A stretch of DNA of 64,000 nucleotides from Pseudeuparius sepicola (taxonomy: Eukaryota > Arthropoda > Insecta > Coleoptera > Anthribidae): the NCBI GenBank assembly GCA_963920635.1, contig OY987305.1, positions 2,118,001 through 2,182,000 of the forward strand, read 5' to 3'. A model generated the notes under the pieces. It saw only the letters and a program-made list of their open reading frames with translations. It made no database searches and was not told the DNA's origin. The translations under genes and the position numbers were made by a program. Position 1 is the stretch's first letter. Each line of letters opens with the position of its first letter. Of the stretch, positions 20,514-33,571 are shown in pieces.

Positions 20514-22287
20514 TTTTAAAAATATTTTTATACTATTAATTTTTTTCTTATAATCCCCAAATAATACACACATAATTACGATATAATTACTTAAATAAAT
20601 GCCTGCTTTGTTGTTATAACACTAAGGTTATAAGTTAGGTCAGGCCATCGAAGTGTCACAGAACCCGCCTATTATAACTACCGCCCAGGATTGAAACCTT
20701 AGAAGAAGACGAAATTCTCGTGAAAATAAGGTCCCGTATAAAGCTACTATGTCGAGGATATTGACACAACATATTTTATGATGCACCGCTCTCCTTATCA
20801 ATTCCCAATATAACGGAAGTAAAAACGGTTTACGGTCTTCTAAATGGTCCCACTATAAAAATGCGGGAAATTATTTCCAATACTATCTCCAGCGCGATAT
20901 CCAGCACGCTTTCTGTCAGGTTTATCGCCTTCGTCATTACTTATTGATAATTTCGTTTTGATTTTCCTACGACTTGTGGCCGACGAATTTAGTGCAATGT
21001 TTATGGCGATATTCTCGTTTATTTTCCCGCTGAGGTCTGCGTAACTCCCAATTGCCGGCATGACAAATAAATTTCGCAATGCAACACACTTCAACAGACA
21101 GGCACTAAACATTTATGTCAAATTAAAAATCGTGATATAATCTAGTAAATCACACAGCTTTAATATGGTGGTATGTGCTTTGTTATACATCTAAGTAGTT
21201 CTTTGGTAAAGTGAAAGAGAGCGAATGCTTTGCCGAGGTTATTATGTCACCTCTTATTTGATAAGTTAATCTTGTTCCACCTCAGAATGCTAATGCGCTT
21301 GGCGAAGAAACTCAGTTACGGTGAAAGTCCAATAAAAATTCTGGATGCATCGCCGCATCACCTGCAACTATTCTAAGTAGTCTGGATGCCTGCGTTATAG
21401 AGTTCGCTTTCTGGAGAATATAGACGCCTTGATTAAAGATGCTGTTGGGACGATTTTGTTTAGAAATTTAACAAATTCTTGTCTTTCTAGTTATGATGAT
21501 AGTTTTACAGGCAATTACAAAAATAACTGAGAGGAACTACTTTACTTTTAAATTCCCGGACTGCAAGGTAGCTCTCTTTTTGCTTAGGGAGTATAACATA
21601 ATGGCCAGTAATTCCCAGACATTTATCCTAGATTAAAAATTCTTTCAGAAATTTATAACAGGAAATGTGGAACCTGGGTATTTGTTCGAGCAGAGATTCA
21701 TGATTTTGTTTAAATTGTCCTCTCTATCCAAGGGCAACTGCAGATTACGAATTGACGTACGACAGCGCGTAGATGTCGAACCACGCGATATCTTATCCGT
21801 TTTATAAATTATTCCTTTGGCAATATATCAGAGTTAGTCCCAACTGCAATTTATGAGTCCGCAACACAGCGAAATTACCTCAACATATCTGCCTGGCGAA
21901 ATATGACTTTGCTAATCAGAACACGTGTTTCTATCCTAAGAATTTGTTTTTGGTCAATAATTTTGACCCCGACAGGTAATAAATTAGCGCAGTTTTACCG
22001 TCTTTTTTGGGATCACTTTTAATGGCTTTTATTATTTGCATTTCAATGGTTCAAATGGCTTCTAGTTCGGCGATTTTAAACGTCGAATAAAGCGGAGGTT
22101 CTGTGTTATTGATGCCTGGCTGGCAGGGAATTTTCTATGCTTCGCAGACCCATATGAATACCATATTTTTATGTTTTGAATACGCGGCAATAAAACTGCA
22201 TAGTTCGGGGGGGGCTTCCGCGCCATTGTTGCCCGATAGTGCTAAGAAAACTATCGCCGCATCATCGACCTTTGTCTCTAGGTTGTG
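20514..22287. other. unassigned unique sequence
   Basis: Long stretch without repeats or convincing coding potential. Minus-strand opening 20840-21112 has no recognisable family. Confidence 0.4.
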
Positions 22288-22448
22288 ATGTGCGTGCGCG
22301 ACGTGCGTCGCGTGCGTCGCGTGCCTTCCGTGCGGCGCGTATACGTCACAGCGTCACGTAAACCATGTTTACGCGGCGATTACGCGACTTTTACGTTTAC
22401 GCGACGTGTTGACGTTTATGCGACGTATTGACGTGACGTACGCAAAGC
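22288..22448. repeat. CpG-dense patch of degenerate short repeats
   Basis: CGTCGCGTGC-type steps are followed by imperfect ~19-22-bp units of the form GACGTTTACGCGACG-TNTT, with a GTAAACCATGTTTAC palindrome between. The CpG density is far above that of the surrounding AT-rich DNA. Confidence 0.7.
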
Positions 22449-22906
22449 ACATCGCAAAATTACATTACAAATTCGTTTTTTAGTTGTATCATCCCATAGC
22501 TAACGGTCCCTACGCCATCTTTCGCTATTTAAATGTAACCTTATTTGCATAAGAACAACACACGTGCCGCAGGCAATCATCTAAGTGCTACGGACTCCCT
22601 GTATCGGACAGGACTGAGGGCGGGCGAATGCCTCCCTGTACTAATCGTCAATGATCCACCCAGTCGCAAATCTGCGACTACTTTACTTAGCATATTAAGT
22701 TTGTCAGGGAGCTGGCTAATTGAATTGGCTTGATTCGTCGGTATGAGAGCCATGTAACCAGGCCCGCCGTAAGAGCCATACAAATTGCTTTGGTGGAACT
22801 TAATTCGGTTTAAGGCCCTTTGTTGCCGTTTCGCTCAAGATCAAGGATTCCGTGTTGCCAAATCTCATCTAGGTCAAAATCACATAATTTTTAATAATGT
22901 ATTATA
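22449..22906. other. unassigned sequence
   Basis: Nothing recognisable. Confidence 0.4.
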
Positions 22907-22908
22907 TA

Positions 22909-23607
22909 CAGGGTGTTAGTAAATAAGTGCGACAAACTTTAAGGGGTGGAAAAAATAATGACAGTTTGCTACATAAACGTAGGTCCGAAAATGCTTCGTT
23001 TCCGATATACAGGGAGTCAAAGTTTAAAAAAAATGATAATTTATTTATTGCGCTGAAACGGATTAAGATATTCAAATGAAATTTGGTGGGTTTTAAGAGG
23101 ACTAGAAAGCGCATTTTTTGACACCCGATTAAAAATTTTATGTTAATCAGTGGCGTGCATGAGGGTAATGGCCTCGATATTTTTAAGAAAATAAATGATA
23201 CGCCACTGAGATAATTTAAAATAAAAATTATCTTTAAAATGCCCGTTTAATTAGTGACAAAAAAGCTCTCTTACCTTTTTTTCACAGGGGTCGCCATTTT
23301 TATGCAAAAAAATAAAACAACATAACGCGTATTTTTAATTTCTATTACAATATCAAAAACCTATCCTATACAGCAACAATAAATCAAAACAACAAATGAA
23401 AATAAAAATATCTCGAATAAAACATTTTTAATTAGGTGCGCATAGCTATAACAATAAATAAATTATCATTTTTTTTAAAAAAACTTTGACTCCCTGTATA
23501 TCGGAAACGAAGCATTTGCGGACCTACGTTTATATAGCAAACTGTCATTATTTTTTTCATGTAGAATCACCCCTTAAAGTATGTCGCACTTATTTACTAA
23601 CACCCTG
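22909..23607. mobile_element. foldback element, TACAGGGTGTTAGTAAATAA ends
   Basis: About 700 bp. CAGGGTGTTAGTAAATAAGT is mirrored at 23588-23607, with a second CAGGGAGTCAAAGTTT/AAACTTTGACTCCCTG pair ~100 bp inside each end. The loop region is not palindromic and contains a small CAGTGGCGT...ACGCCACTG insert (23148-23208). TA flanks both ends. Non-coding. Confidence 0.88.
23148..23208. mobile_element. 61-bp mini-element with hAT-like ends
   Basis: CAGTGGCGT and ACGCCACTG bracket 61 bp in the loop of the foldback. CAGTGGCG is a typical hAT terminus. The small size and lack of a clear 8-bp duplication leave this tentative. Confidence 0.35.
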
Positions 23608-23609
23608 TA

Positions 23610-25398
23610 TATGCACAGAAACCCTAGAGAATGGCGCGCTTGAAAATATCAACTATAAACCAGTGAAATATCAGTTCATAGGTTCTTAAAATCGTCCGTT
23701 TTGCTCTGGTTGCTGTAATCAAAATTTATTGTTTTATACGCCGATGAGCACCGAACTAAACTTCAGCGTTTATAAAGTTTACTACTGGAGTTAGAGGACT
23801 CTTAAATTTATTAAAGCTATACTAATTATTATGCTCACTAACCGGTTTTTGCCTCGAGTATCTTATCCCCCTCTTGAAATTTTGAAACAATTCAGCAAGT
23901 TCTTCATAATTTTCAGGTTTTTGTTTAGGCAAAGCTTTTGTTTTGATACTTGAACCTTCGTCCTTTTGTGTTACTTCCTTCGAAGCTATAACTTCACATT
24001 AAATCGAAGAGAGGAAATGTTAAGCAAAACTCGATGGTAACAAACTAGAGCTTCGTGAAAATATCTTAGTTTCCCCTCAAAACGCGGTAAGTACATAATT
24101 ACCCGCAAAATTGGTTGGAACTCGTGCAAGATTACAGAACGAACTTCTCAAAGGAATATACGACGTGTATGCATAATTATTAGGCCGAAGCCGTGTATTT
24201 ATGAGACTGGACTGTCTGAATTGAATCTGAACTAGTTGTGCAAACCATTGTCAAGACGAGAGTGTATATGTGTATATATTTTATAGAGCCAATGAGTATA
24301 AACAAAAATCGAGACCGCGGGTATCCATTTTGCAGGTGGTCAACAACTTTAACCTTTCGTTTGTGGCACATTTTCGGTGTGTCTCATTAAAGCGAGGGCC
24401 CCGGAGTTTGGGGGATATAAGCGCAGGTAATTATCTTAAATAGTTTGCAAAATTAGTCAACTCGCTAGACTCATGTTTCAGCTAAAAGGCCATTTCTCGT
24501 CGGTAAGCTCTTAAATAATGCGCGCAGTGACAACGAATTAATAACATAAGTTACCAAAGTTGTACGGCCTTATTTGGAGTTATTATATAAATAAACGCAA
24601 CTAATTTTACAACTACACCTAACCCGGTTTTTAAGGGGTTAGGCGCGAAAATCCCAAATTATTTATGGTATATATTCTGGCCCTTCCCGACCACGTGTGC
24701 TTTTGCATTTTAAATGGACCTCATATTTCAGGGATGGACTGGGTTTGTACATCCCGGACTACTTCGAATTAATTGTGGATGAGTTCGGATTTCGCTATGT
24801 ATATGTAGAGTTTTTATATGACACGAGGAGCCAGTACGCCCCTGGTTACTTTACATAATCCTTTTCATTTTTTACGCCTTTTGTATCGGAACACCCTCAA
24901 GCTTTCGCTTATGGCCTAAAAATAGTTTTTCAATCTAACGCACGCAAGTTGTGGGAACATAATAACTAAACGCAAGTGAAACATAAACACAAGTTGTTGC
25001 ATGGCTAGAGAGTGATACGCATGTGATCGGCTTGCTATTGGCTAGCCGGCAATAAAGTCTGGCCCGGCGGGCGAGTGCAGCGAATCGGTGTTTCTTACAG
25101 AGATGTATTGAGTTGCAAGTAGACTTTTATTTTTTCCGATATAATTCTTTCGCTGTTTATTAATTGTTGGAGCTACGATTTCTGTTAATAGTAGAACTTT
25201 GCAGGTAAGTGAATGACTAGGTGTGCCATAAAAGTTTGTTCTTAAGGTTCTTAATACTGGGGCATATTATTTTAATATTTTATATTATACAATTCATAGA
25301 GATCGTCCTTAATGCGGTCCTGCCTCGTATTAACCCACAGAATTGTTCACGTGCTTCCATTGTGCAAATGTTTACGCGTCACTTGCATTTAGTTCGAA
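23610..25398. other. unassigned sequence
   Basis: Contains a GGGTTAGGCGCG segment near 24638 and CTCATTAAAGCGAGGGCC near 24385. No gene, RNA or known repeat was recognised. Confidence 0.4.
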
Positions 25399-25400
25399 TA

Positions 25401-26593
25401 GAGTGTAGATAAGAATGCAAAGTGCTGTATCTCAGAAACTATTCGTCGTAGAAACTTGCGGTAAAATTTTTTTAGAATAAAGTGGCCAAGAGAAAAACCT
25501 GGAAATTATTTTCAGATTTCCAAGATAGTCACCAGGGGGCGTAACCGCCATCTTAAACTTTTAAAGTGATTTTTCACTGAAATCCACCTAGTAATGTTAC
25601 CAAAATACTATATGCTTTTTAAAGGTAAGCTTTATTCGAGTAATTGTTGTTTAACACTTTTTGGCATATCTATTGGAATAAAGTGGTGGGGAGTGATTCA
25701 ATGTTTTTTAAAAATGCCTAAAATCAACTTGTCAACAAATATTAAAATCCTATTCCTAACTGAAAATGTTTTTTGAATAAAACTAATGCTTCCTTGGCAT
25801 TTGTTTTTCCGCCATGGCCTACCCTTCGTATTTTGCCTACCTTGCACTTGCATATTAAATGCATTGATTATTATGTCCCTACAGTTTTTTTTTAAATTTT
25901 TTGAAGTATACTTTTATAATTAAAAAATGATAAAATTCTGAAAGTTTATCATTAAATCTTAAAAAAATACAAATAAGAATAAATACCGGTGTAACAGCGT
26001 CTTTTTAAAATTTTATGATAAAACTAAATTTTCTTTCTTTGATATTTTCAGCTAGGAATAGGATATCGAGATACGGTTTTCACTAGCCTATTTAGGTATC
26101 ATTTCACTACATTTTTATATAAAAAAAGTAATATTATTGCATTTAATATTTTCGAGAAAACGCGCTCTAGAGGCATCACTGAGACTTAGACACATCAGAT
26201 GGACCAATAAATGCTTTTTCCAACGAGAAGAAGTTTGTTAAAATCCGTTCAGTCATTTAGGAGTTACAGCTGTTTATTTAAAAAAACATTGAATCACTCC
26301 CCACCACTTTATTTTAATAGATATGTCAAAAAGTGTTAAACAAAAATTACTCGAATAAAGCTTACCTTTAAAAAGCATATATTATTTTGGTAACATTACT
26401 AAGTGGATTTCAGTGAAAAATCACTTTAAAAGTTTAAGATGGCGGTTACGCCAACTGGTGACTATCTTGGAAATCTGAAAATAATTTCCAGGTTTTTCTC
26501 TTGGCCACTTTATTCTAAAATTTTTTTACCGCAAGTCTCTACGACGAATAGTTTCCGAGATACAGCACTTTGCATTCTTATCTGACCACCCTG
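25401..26593. mobile_element. foldback element, right end TACAGGGTGGTCAGATAAG
   Basis: The right end reads CTTATCTGACCACCCTGTA; the left end has decayed to TAGAGTGTAGATAAGAATGC. The arms pair over about 330 bp on each side (for example GTGGTGGGGAGTGATTCAATG with its complement at 26289-26309). The ~550-bp centre is AT-rich and non-coding. Confidence 0.82.
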
Positions 26594-26595
26594 TA

Positions 26596-28596
26596 CATAC
26601 ACAACCTAACCTGAGAGCTATCGACCTTTCTATTGGTCGGAGATTTTGCCAAGCAAGCCGATCCAATGCGACACCCAACCCTTTATTCTTTAATTTAAAA
26701 TTATTGTCTCTGGAAGATTTCTATCGCGACACTTTTCTCGGCAAACGCCAACACACACGAAATAAGGCCGACAACGGCGCTGATGTATTATATTAGTTTT
26801 CTCGGATTTCCCCAAAGAGGCTGCGCTCTTAACGTGCATTGTTAAGCCTGAACGTAAATCTCCGACGTTCCGACACCTTTTATTAAATGTTTTATGAATC
26901 GATATCCGATATCCACAAAGGGTGGGGTTCACCTTTGGCCGTTTGTCACTGCACTATGTGTGCCCGGCTGAAAACGCCAAATTTAATTGAAATATTCCAT
27001 TGCAAACAATAGGCGAGATGCGCTACTGGCTGACAGGTGGCGCTGGGAACATCTCACCGCTAACGACTAACGTTTCAAAGTACATAAGGGGCGCTTGGTT
27101 GTGTGCACGCTTGGCTTATGCGTGCACATTCAATTAGTAGGTCAAGAGGGCAAAACTGAACTAATTACCGAATGCGCAAACACCTTTCATTAGAAAGATT
27201 ATAAGGGTGAATGTACACGTAATTCAGATATGATAGAGGATTGAAATTCGCGAAAACATGATTGTTTGCAGCGCCACATCCTATTCGTTTACAGAATTAG
27301 CAAATTATTCACAGCCGCTGGTTTATAATTCGGAATTGGAAAAATTGGATCAAATCATGCGCCCGGACGATGACCCCAACATGTTGTGAGCGGTGAAAAA
27401 ATGGAATGCGTTTAACTTGGCCGGAATGGAATCGGCAATCATATTTCGATACCATCACCAATAGGAAAATCATTGAAGTTTTTTAGTCCGGGCCTGTTCT
27501 TTGTATCTGCTCGTTTTTGTCGAAAAATGAAATTTTTGGTCCATTTGTCCTCTTGGGATGTCTATCCGTGGACATACTGTATACGGGTAAAGGAATTTTA
27601 TTTCCCGTATTATCTAAAATGACAATTATTTCTGCCACTGTCTGGAAAAATAGTTATGGCTTGCTTGATAAAACCTTCTCACCTGAATGAAAAATGCAAA
27701 GAAATTTTCTTAAATACTAAATATCTCGAAAACGGGTAGTTTTTGGTATAGAATGTTATTTACATAAAATGTGGGGCTTGGACGCCGGCATCCAACAAAC
27801 TATAGAAATATGGGTCATTCCATTTGAAAAAATAAGTTATTGCTGTTTGAAATTATCTGATTTTGAGAGCCTGTTATGAACACACTGTATATGCAAAAAC
27901 CAATTTTGACATACCACACCACATACGTTTGTGCTGTCATACTTCGGCTAAAATATATCTTTGATATCTATTAAAATAAAGATACAGCATTCAGTTTCCA
28001 TAACCTCCACGAAGTCCCTAAATTCCAAGAAAAATTCGATATCTTGGCAACGCTGCATCCAAAATACAAAACAAAAAAACGGTTCTGTAGAAAATTTCAT
28101 GGAGAATGCAAATATTCCAAAGGATTAATGCAATAATTGTCAAAATCTAAATATTTTATTTTTGTCCCTCAAATACGAATCGCCCTGTATATGTGAAAAT
28201 AAAAGAGAGGTTACGTCCACTGCCAACCTTACAACTTTTGTATTCAAGTTTTTTTCGTATCTCTTACGGTTCCTGAGATCCAGGGGGTAGGACAAACTAT
28301 TTGGGACACGCTGTACACTTTACTGTTATTAGTTTTTTTTTTTAAATTTTAGAAGACACATGATTTCTCGAATCTAGAAACCCTTTTGCAGGTTTTACGA
28401 CAAAACGTTATAAAGGAAAGTTGTTCATAGATAAAAACTGAATAGGTGTTTAAATTATTAAAAGCCTATACATACTTTAATTTGCTTCTGCTAAAAACAA
28501 ATTAAAACACAAAAATTAATTTTTATAAGGGGCAATCTACTGTTATTTGTATAATATTTTAGTACACACGTAATGAAAGAAAAATCACACAATAAA
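26596..28596. other. mostly unassigned; several orphan CTGTA-type element ends
   Basis: Right-end-like sequences without matching left ends occur at about 27571-27583 (GGACATACTGTATA), 27883-27896 (GAACACACTGTATA), 28178-28191 (AATCGCCCTGTATA) and 28301-28316 (GGGACACGCTGTACA). They look like truncated members of the TACAGGGTG group. No coding region recognised. Confidence 0.45.
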
Positions 28597-28680
28597 TTTC
28601 TCTCGCTTGAGATTAGGAATGACAAATCAGGTGCTTTATCTCATTTATAGCCAAATTTGAAGGTTAGGTTAGTCATATAT
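28597..28680 (+). repeat. dispersed CTCGCTTGAGATT...GGTTAGGTTAG repeat, copy 1
   Basis: AATTTCTCTCGCTTGAGATT, then CAAATCAGGTGCTTTATCTC, ATTTATAGCC and GGTTAGGTTAG. The same phrases in the same order occur at 29885-30025. Unknown family; possibly the conserved part of a SINE or of a promoter-associated repeat. Confidence 0.55.
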
Positions 28681-29494
28681 TTCAACAAATAAATATATGT
28701 AAATCTTCATATTTTTAACTCGATGTATTTTCCACTGCCTAATCGAAAAAAAATATATGAAGCTTCGATCGGATGACGCTCCGAAATATATATTGTTTCA
28801 GGACAATATATCCCGTTTATAAATATCGAGGATCGGCACATCCCGCTAAATCGAAGCAAGACAAGCCTCGGGCGACGCTCTGATTCTTATATCCGCATGT
28901 TTTATTAAATTTGTCGTTGTTTCCAGGTGAGACCTTCGCAAGGATTCGCGGCACATCCGAAAATCCTATTGGAAATCTCGCGGTATCGCGAAATCCCACA
29001 CAGGGACGTACTTGGCACATCGAGGATACCGAAATACGTCTTATGTTGTCAAACAATGGGTTAGAAACACGAATATACGGTAAAGCGATGCGGCCGATGT
29101 GAGCACAACGATTTCGTTCGTTACCCCACATTTTGATACTGTACGAACGAGTTCTTATTAACAATAATCAGATCAAATAAGTAGGAGGTGACTATTATAT
29201 ATTTTTTAATTTTCACAATTTCAGCATTGGCCGTGTTTTTCGGATTCTGCGTCAGTTGAACCTATTTTCAGCCGCCCTAGGATGCTTCAAAAAATATATA
29301 TATAAATGCAGTATATACATTTTTTAGGTTCTACATTTTAAATTTGAGCAATAGTCATATTGGGCCAGTCATACCCTGCGCCAGCTTTTTCTTTTGACAG
29401 GGCCCCGCTTGTTACCACTTCCGTGTGCTCGACAAAAGAAACCAACGTAAAACGTTTTCTTTCTTATTTTCAGAGTATCGCATAACAATAAATA
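28681..29494. other. unassigned sequence
   Basis: Openings at 28817-29164 and 28911-29102 overlap on opposite strands and show no family resemblance. Confidence 0.4.
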
Positions 29495-29590
29495 CGTTCT
29501 GTTTCTGAAGTGGTTCTAATAATTCAGCTTGCAAGATTTGACCTAAACAAACATACATACATACATTGTGAAATAAATAAAAGCCTGCAA
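29495..29590 (+). repeat. fragment of the AAGCTTTTATTTAA repeat (subterminal end)
   Basis: GAAGTGGTTCTAAT, AATTCAGCTTGCAAGATTTG, a CATACATACATACATT run and AAATAAATAAAAGCCTGCAA reproduce the right end of copy A (6301-6375). Only this end is present. Confidence 0.75.
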
Positions 29591-29884
29591 TAATAAGTTT
29601 TTGTAGGGATGACGTCACAAAATAAAAGTTTTTGACATTGCGGTACCTAAAAGGATATAAAAACCAGCTCGAAACCAAAATAAAGTCCTACAATAAAGCT
29701 ATAAATTCTGTTCAATTTATTTTCGATTAAAATTCTCACTGCAAGGTGGCAGTAGATTTACTCGGGAATAGTGGAAAGATTTTCCACTAGGTACTTCATT
29801 GGGAAATCATTTAAATGCGGAATGAAAATTTTATTCCGGCTGTCAGTTGCATTATCGGAAAGAGTCCGGATTGACATAATTGCT

Positions 29885-30025
29885 CTATAAATTTGTCTCG
29901 CTTGAGATTTCGGCTACACGAAATAGCAAATCAAGCACCCTTACCTTATTTATAGCCATTCAATGAATTTGGAGATTCAGGTTAGGTTAGGGCAGGTTTA
30001 GGTTAGCTTGGGTTAGGTTAGTACA
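29885..30025 (+). repeat. dispersed repeat copy 2 with GGTTAG-rich tail
   Basis: Second copy of the 28597 repeat. Here it ends in a longer run of GGTTAGGTTAGG-like units (29966-30025), resembling but not equal to the insect telomere repeat TTAGG. Confidence 0.5.
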
Positions 30026-30344
30026 ATCGAATTTTTAATATATTTAAAAACTCGGGCAACCCGTCAAACCGTTAACACTGCTTTCTGTCTGTTAAACCCC
30101 AAACAAATAAAGGGGACAGGTTTGTAGGTATATATATTTTTGTAAATGAATTATCGACATTCCCGTTATTCATTCATTATGATTTTGTGTTTACCTTGTC
30201 GCGCAAAATTTCATATTCGATTTTTTATGCCAACAACAAAAACTCGCATTATTTTTGTCGATCAACTTTGTCAATTATACGATCTAGAGAAACTTTTACA
30301 TGTCGCAGAAAACAAATCGATTGTTTGTTATTGTGTTTTGTATA

Positions 30345-31401
30345 CAGGGTGGCCCACCACGAACTGCATCGATCTATATATGGAAAACTAAAGGTAGGAA
30401 AATTCTGAAAATTTGGCACCTCACCAATGCCGATGGGCGCTGCTCATCTAAAATATTTTGGTAAATCTGGCACTTCCGGTTATACCGGAAGTCGATATCA
30501 GCTTTCTTATTTCAAATGGAACACCCTGTATATTATTGCATTTTTGAATTCTAGGCAATATTTTAGAACAAAAACATGCAACTTGTTCTATGTCTAAATC
30601 CAACCGTTTTTGAGATATTTGCATTTTTCCGAAAAAAATTACAGGTGCAGACTTAAAGTCAATTAGCAATTTATACGAGGAAACCGCGAAATTTCAAAAC
30701 GAATTTTTGGCATCGTGTAACAGAAGCCCTGACCTAGTGATCTCTGCTGAGAAATAAATCCGTTCTTATACAGGGTGTTCACAAAATATGAATAAAAATT
30801 ACATTCAAAATGTGCTTAAATCTCGAAATTTTCAAATGGAAACCCCCATTTTTTTAATGCGATCTTATTCACCACTAAAAATAATGACAACTTTGTGTAA
30901 GGTTTCCTATACCTAAATGCAGTAATTTTCGATTAATTTACGAAAAACCCACTTTTCGTCCATAAAATGCGGGGGAAAATCATATTAGCCGTGGACGTTG
31001 AAAAGACAATCGCGGCTGAGGAAATGTCACTTGGTTTATAAATTATTGTTAACAATAATGCCGGCGCGCTTAAATTACACAAAAGAAGATTATGTATCGC
31101 ACGTTCTTGATATTACTTTGTTGCATTCTCCGTAGATATTAAACAAATTTAAATAATCTTCGTTTGTGTCATTTAAGCGCGCCGGCATTATTGTCGACAA
31201 CAATTTATAAACCAAGTGACATTTCCTTGGCCACGATTGTCTTTTCAACGTCCACGGCTAATATGATTTTCCAAGCGTTAAGCAAACCCCGCATTTTATG
31301 GGCGAAAAGTCGGTTTTTTGTAAATTAATCGAAAATTACTGCATTTTCCTACTTTTAGTTTTCCATATATAGATCGATGCAGTTCGTGGTGGGCCACCCT
31401 G
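30345..31401. mobile_element. foldback element, TACAGGGTGGCCCACCACG ends
   Basis: CAGGGTGGCCCACCACGAAC is mirrored at the right end. The arms continue GCAGTAATTTTCGATTAATTT and pair to a centre near 31100-31150 with AATGCCGGCGCGCTTAAAT. The left arm is interrupted by ~515 bp (30404-30917). Non-coding; TA flanks. Confidence 0.85.
30404..30917. mobile_element. insertion within the left arm of the foldback
   Basis: The right arm runs GGAAAAT straight into GCAGTAATTTTCG, whereas the left arm has ~515 extra bases between them. The extra DNA contains two outward-facing ends, GAACACCCTGTATA (30519-30532) and TATACAGGGTGTTC (30767-30780), so it is built from remnants of at least one more TACAGGGTGTTC-type element. 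Confidence 0.65.
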
Positions 31402-31403
31402 TA

Positions 31404-33486
31404 TAACGCGTCCATTCGATCTATAATCGAATGTCTGTATTAAAATTCATTTTCGATAATTCAGAGCAACTTGGACATAAATTTATACCGGATGGACATT
31501 AATTATTGTGCTTTTGGATTTACACAGATGTCGGACGATTATTCCGAGACTGGTTTCGGTTATTCGGCCATCGCCATTTTGAACAATTGACGGCGGGAGA
31601 GTGTCCAGTTCAAATCAACACACTACACTTTCCACTAGGATACTCGTTACGTGGGACGACAGATTTCGACATTCGACACAGACCAAATACGAATTAACGT
31701 TTCGAAAATTTGTTACGTCTACGTACCTACAACTGGTTGCCTACCTACCTTTATCGAAATTTAATCGATGTATTGAAAGTAGCTGGGTTTCCATGGTGTT
31801 AGAGAACACGAACTTCTAGTATTCAATCCACTATTTGAAAACTCTAATGTTTGTATAATATGAGAACTGGAGGGGGTTCTAAACTAGCAGGGAAAAGTTC
31901 CAAGCAACAACAAAATCCGTAACTAATCGTTAAACGCCCTTTAGTCTCAAACTCGGGCCTTGATTTACCGACTTTCTAATCAGCGACTTTGGGAAAGTTC
32001 CCTTTTTTTAATTACTTTAGTTTGTTTTTAGCAAATCCATTGCACCGGACCAGGAAGCTTTATCTAAAGGATTTCTTCCTTCTTTTCGGGAAACGAAAGT
32101 TTCCACACCCTTGGTATATTTAGTGTTTATTTGCTAAAATAAGTTGCTTACATTCTTCTGCCCTCGGACAAATAATAAAAAATGCCTACTCAAAACAAAA
32201 ACAACAAATTTGATACTTAAGCCTGCATCATATGAACCAGAGGTTACGTTTCCTATGCCACAAATCACTAATTACTAACTTAACTATACGTCTTTTGTCC
32301 AATAACCCTAAAATCTCCTCAAAAAACAGGAATAACGTAAAAGTAAACACTCGAATGCGCAGCGATCACAAAGAGCTTATGCAACGTTGCCACGTTAGCC
32401 AGAATAAGTAATTTATTAAGGACACTATTTATAGACCAAGTCGGATCAGTAAATTCACAAAATCAGTAAAATTTATTGTTAAATGATAACTGTCAAAATT
32501 TTTACTATATGTAGAAGATTGTAGATATCAACTAATTGTTCCAAATTGATGTTTTCTAACGTTGGTTATACATTTATTTCGTAAGTACAAGATAAATTTA
32601 TGAAGAAGTTTGGCAATGGTGCAATCATTGCATTGTTTTGTTTCAGATTTGTATATTACTTACTCAGGCAAATAATGTTACTAAACATTTTTTATCTTGT
32701 CTGAGCTTCTTTTTGGGTAGGAATGTGCAATAACCATTGTCCCCTCAAATTTGAAAAAGAGCCATTTCTATTTTAGCCACAAGATATTGAATAAAAGTAA
32801 AATTCGTCGCGTGAAATTGAGCGGAAACATTTCGATGGGTAATAACTTGCGAATAATCCAAACGTTGGAACTGACGTAGAAATAAATATATTTTTTATGT
32901 TTCCACGTAATACTCCATAACATCGGATCCAAAAGAGATGACAGCTTAATCCAAAATCGGGAAGGCTTTTAAAGGAGGTTCGATAAAAATACATCTCGAA
33001 AAAGGGATCAATCAAAAGCAACGTTCCGAACGAAACGTATAAAAGCACCGCTAGGGCCGAAATGTTAGTTTCCTAACGGAGAATTCATAAAAACTTCTTC
33101 CTGCACATTGTTGCAGCTTCCCGCTTTCTGGAATCAACATTTTTTGTTCGTAAATAGCTTTAACCCGCATTTACTTTTCTTTACCGATAACATAACATTC
33201 TCACGACAACGTTTCTTTTTGTCTCTCTCTCTCTCTCACTGTATATAACACTTTTCGCTAAAACCTAATTAGAAGGTGAGTCCCGATCCGAAGGGTCTGA
33301 CCGAGATACAGACCCTCCTTGTTTATACATCTGAGGAAGTCTATCTTGCATCAGCCAGATCTAATGTTGAGATGCGAGAAAATAGGGTGCTCTGGAAAGG
33401 TAATAAGGATGTGACCAGATAACAAATGTTCCCACGTATCTGCACCAGCATTTGGTTTGGCAATAGGGCCCGAGGTAACCAGCGAC
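31404..33486. other. unassigned unique sequence
   Basis: About 2 kb without recognised repeat or gene; a CT-dinucleotide run lies at ~33221-33237. The openings at 31506-31819 and 32773-33048 show no family resemblance. Confidence 0.4.
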
Positions 33487-33497
33487 GCTATATAAGG
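33487..33497 (+). promoter_or_regulatory. TATA box upstream of the GAGGC dyad cluster
   Basis: GCTATATAAGG is a strong TATA-box match. About 30 bp downstream begins a pyrimidine-rich CTAGTTCTCTCTCTCTGGG, a reasonable start-site region, and the dyad array starts ~160 bp downstream. A plus-strand transcript of the array is therefore possible; this is inference. Confidence 0.4.
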
Positions 33498-33571
33498 TTA
33501 TCCATTTTATGTGTCTTGCTAGTTCTCTCTCTCTGGGATGGATTGTAATTTTGATTGTTTCGTCGCGGCCA

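Noticed and set aside
28817..29164. 115-codon minus-strand opening in mixed-composition DNA
   Set aside because: An opposing 63-codon opening overlaps it and no motif or family is recognisable.
29966..30025. Interstitial telomere array
   Set aside because: Units are GGTTAG-like and irregular, not TTAGG repeats, and the stretch is only 60 bp within a dispersed repeat.
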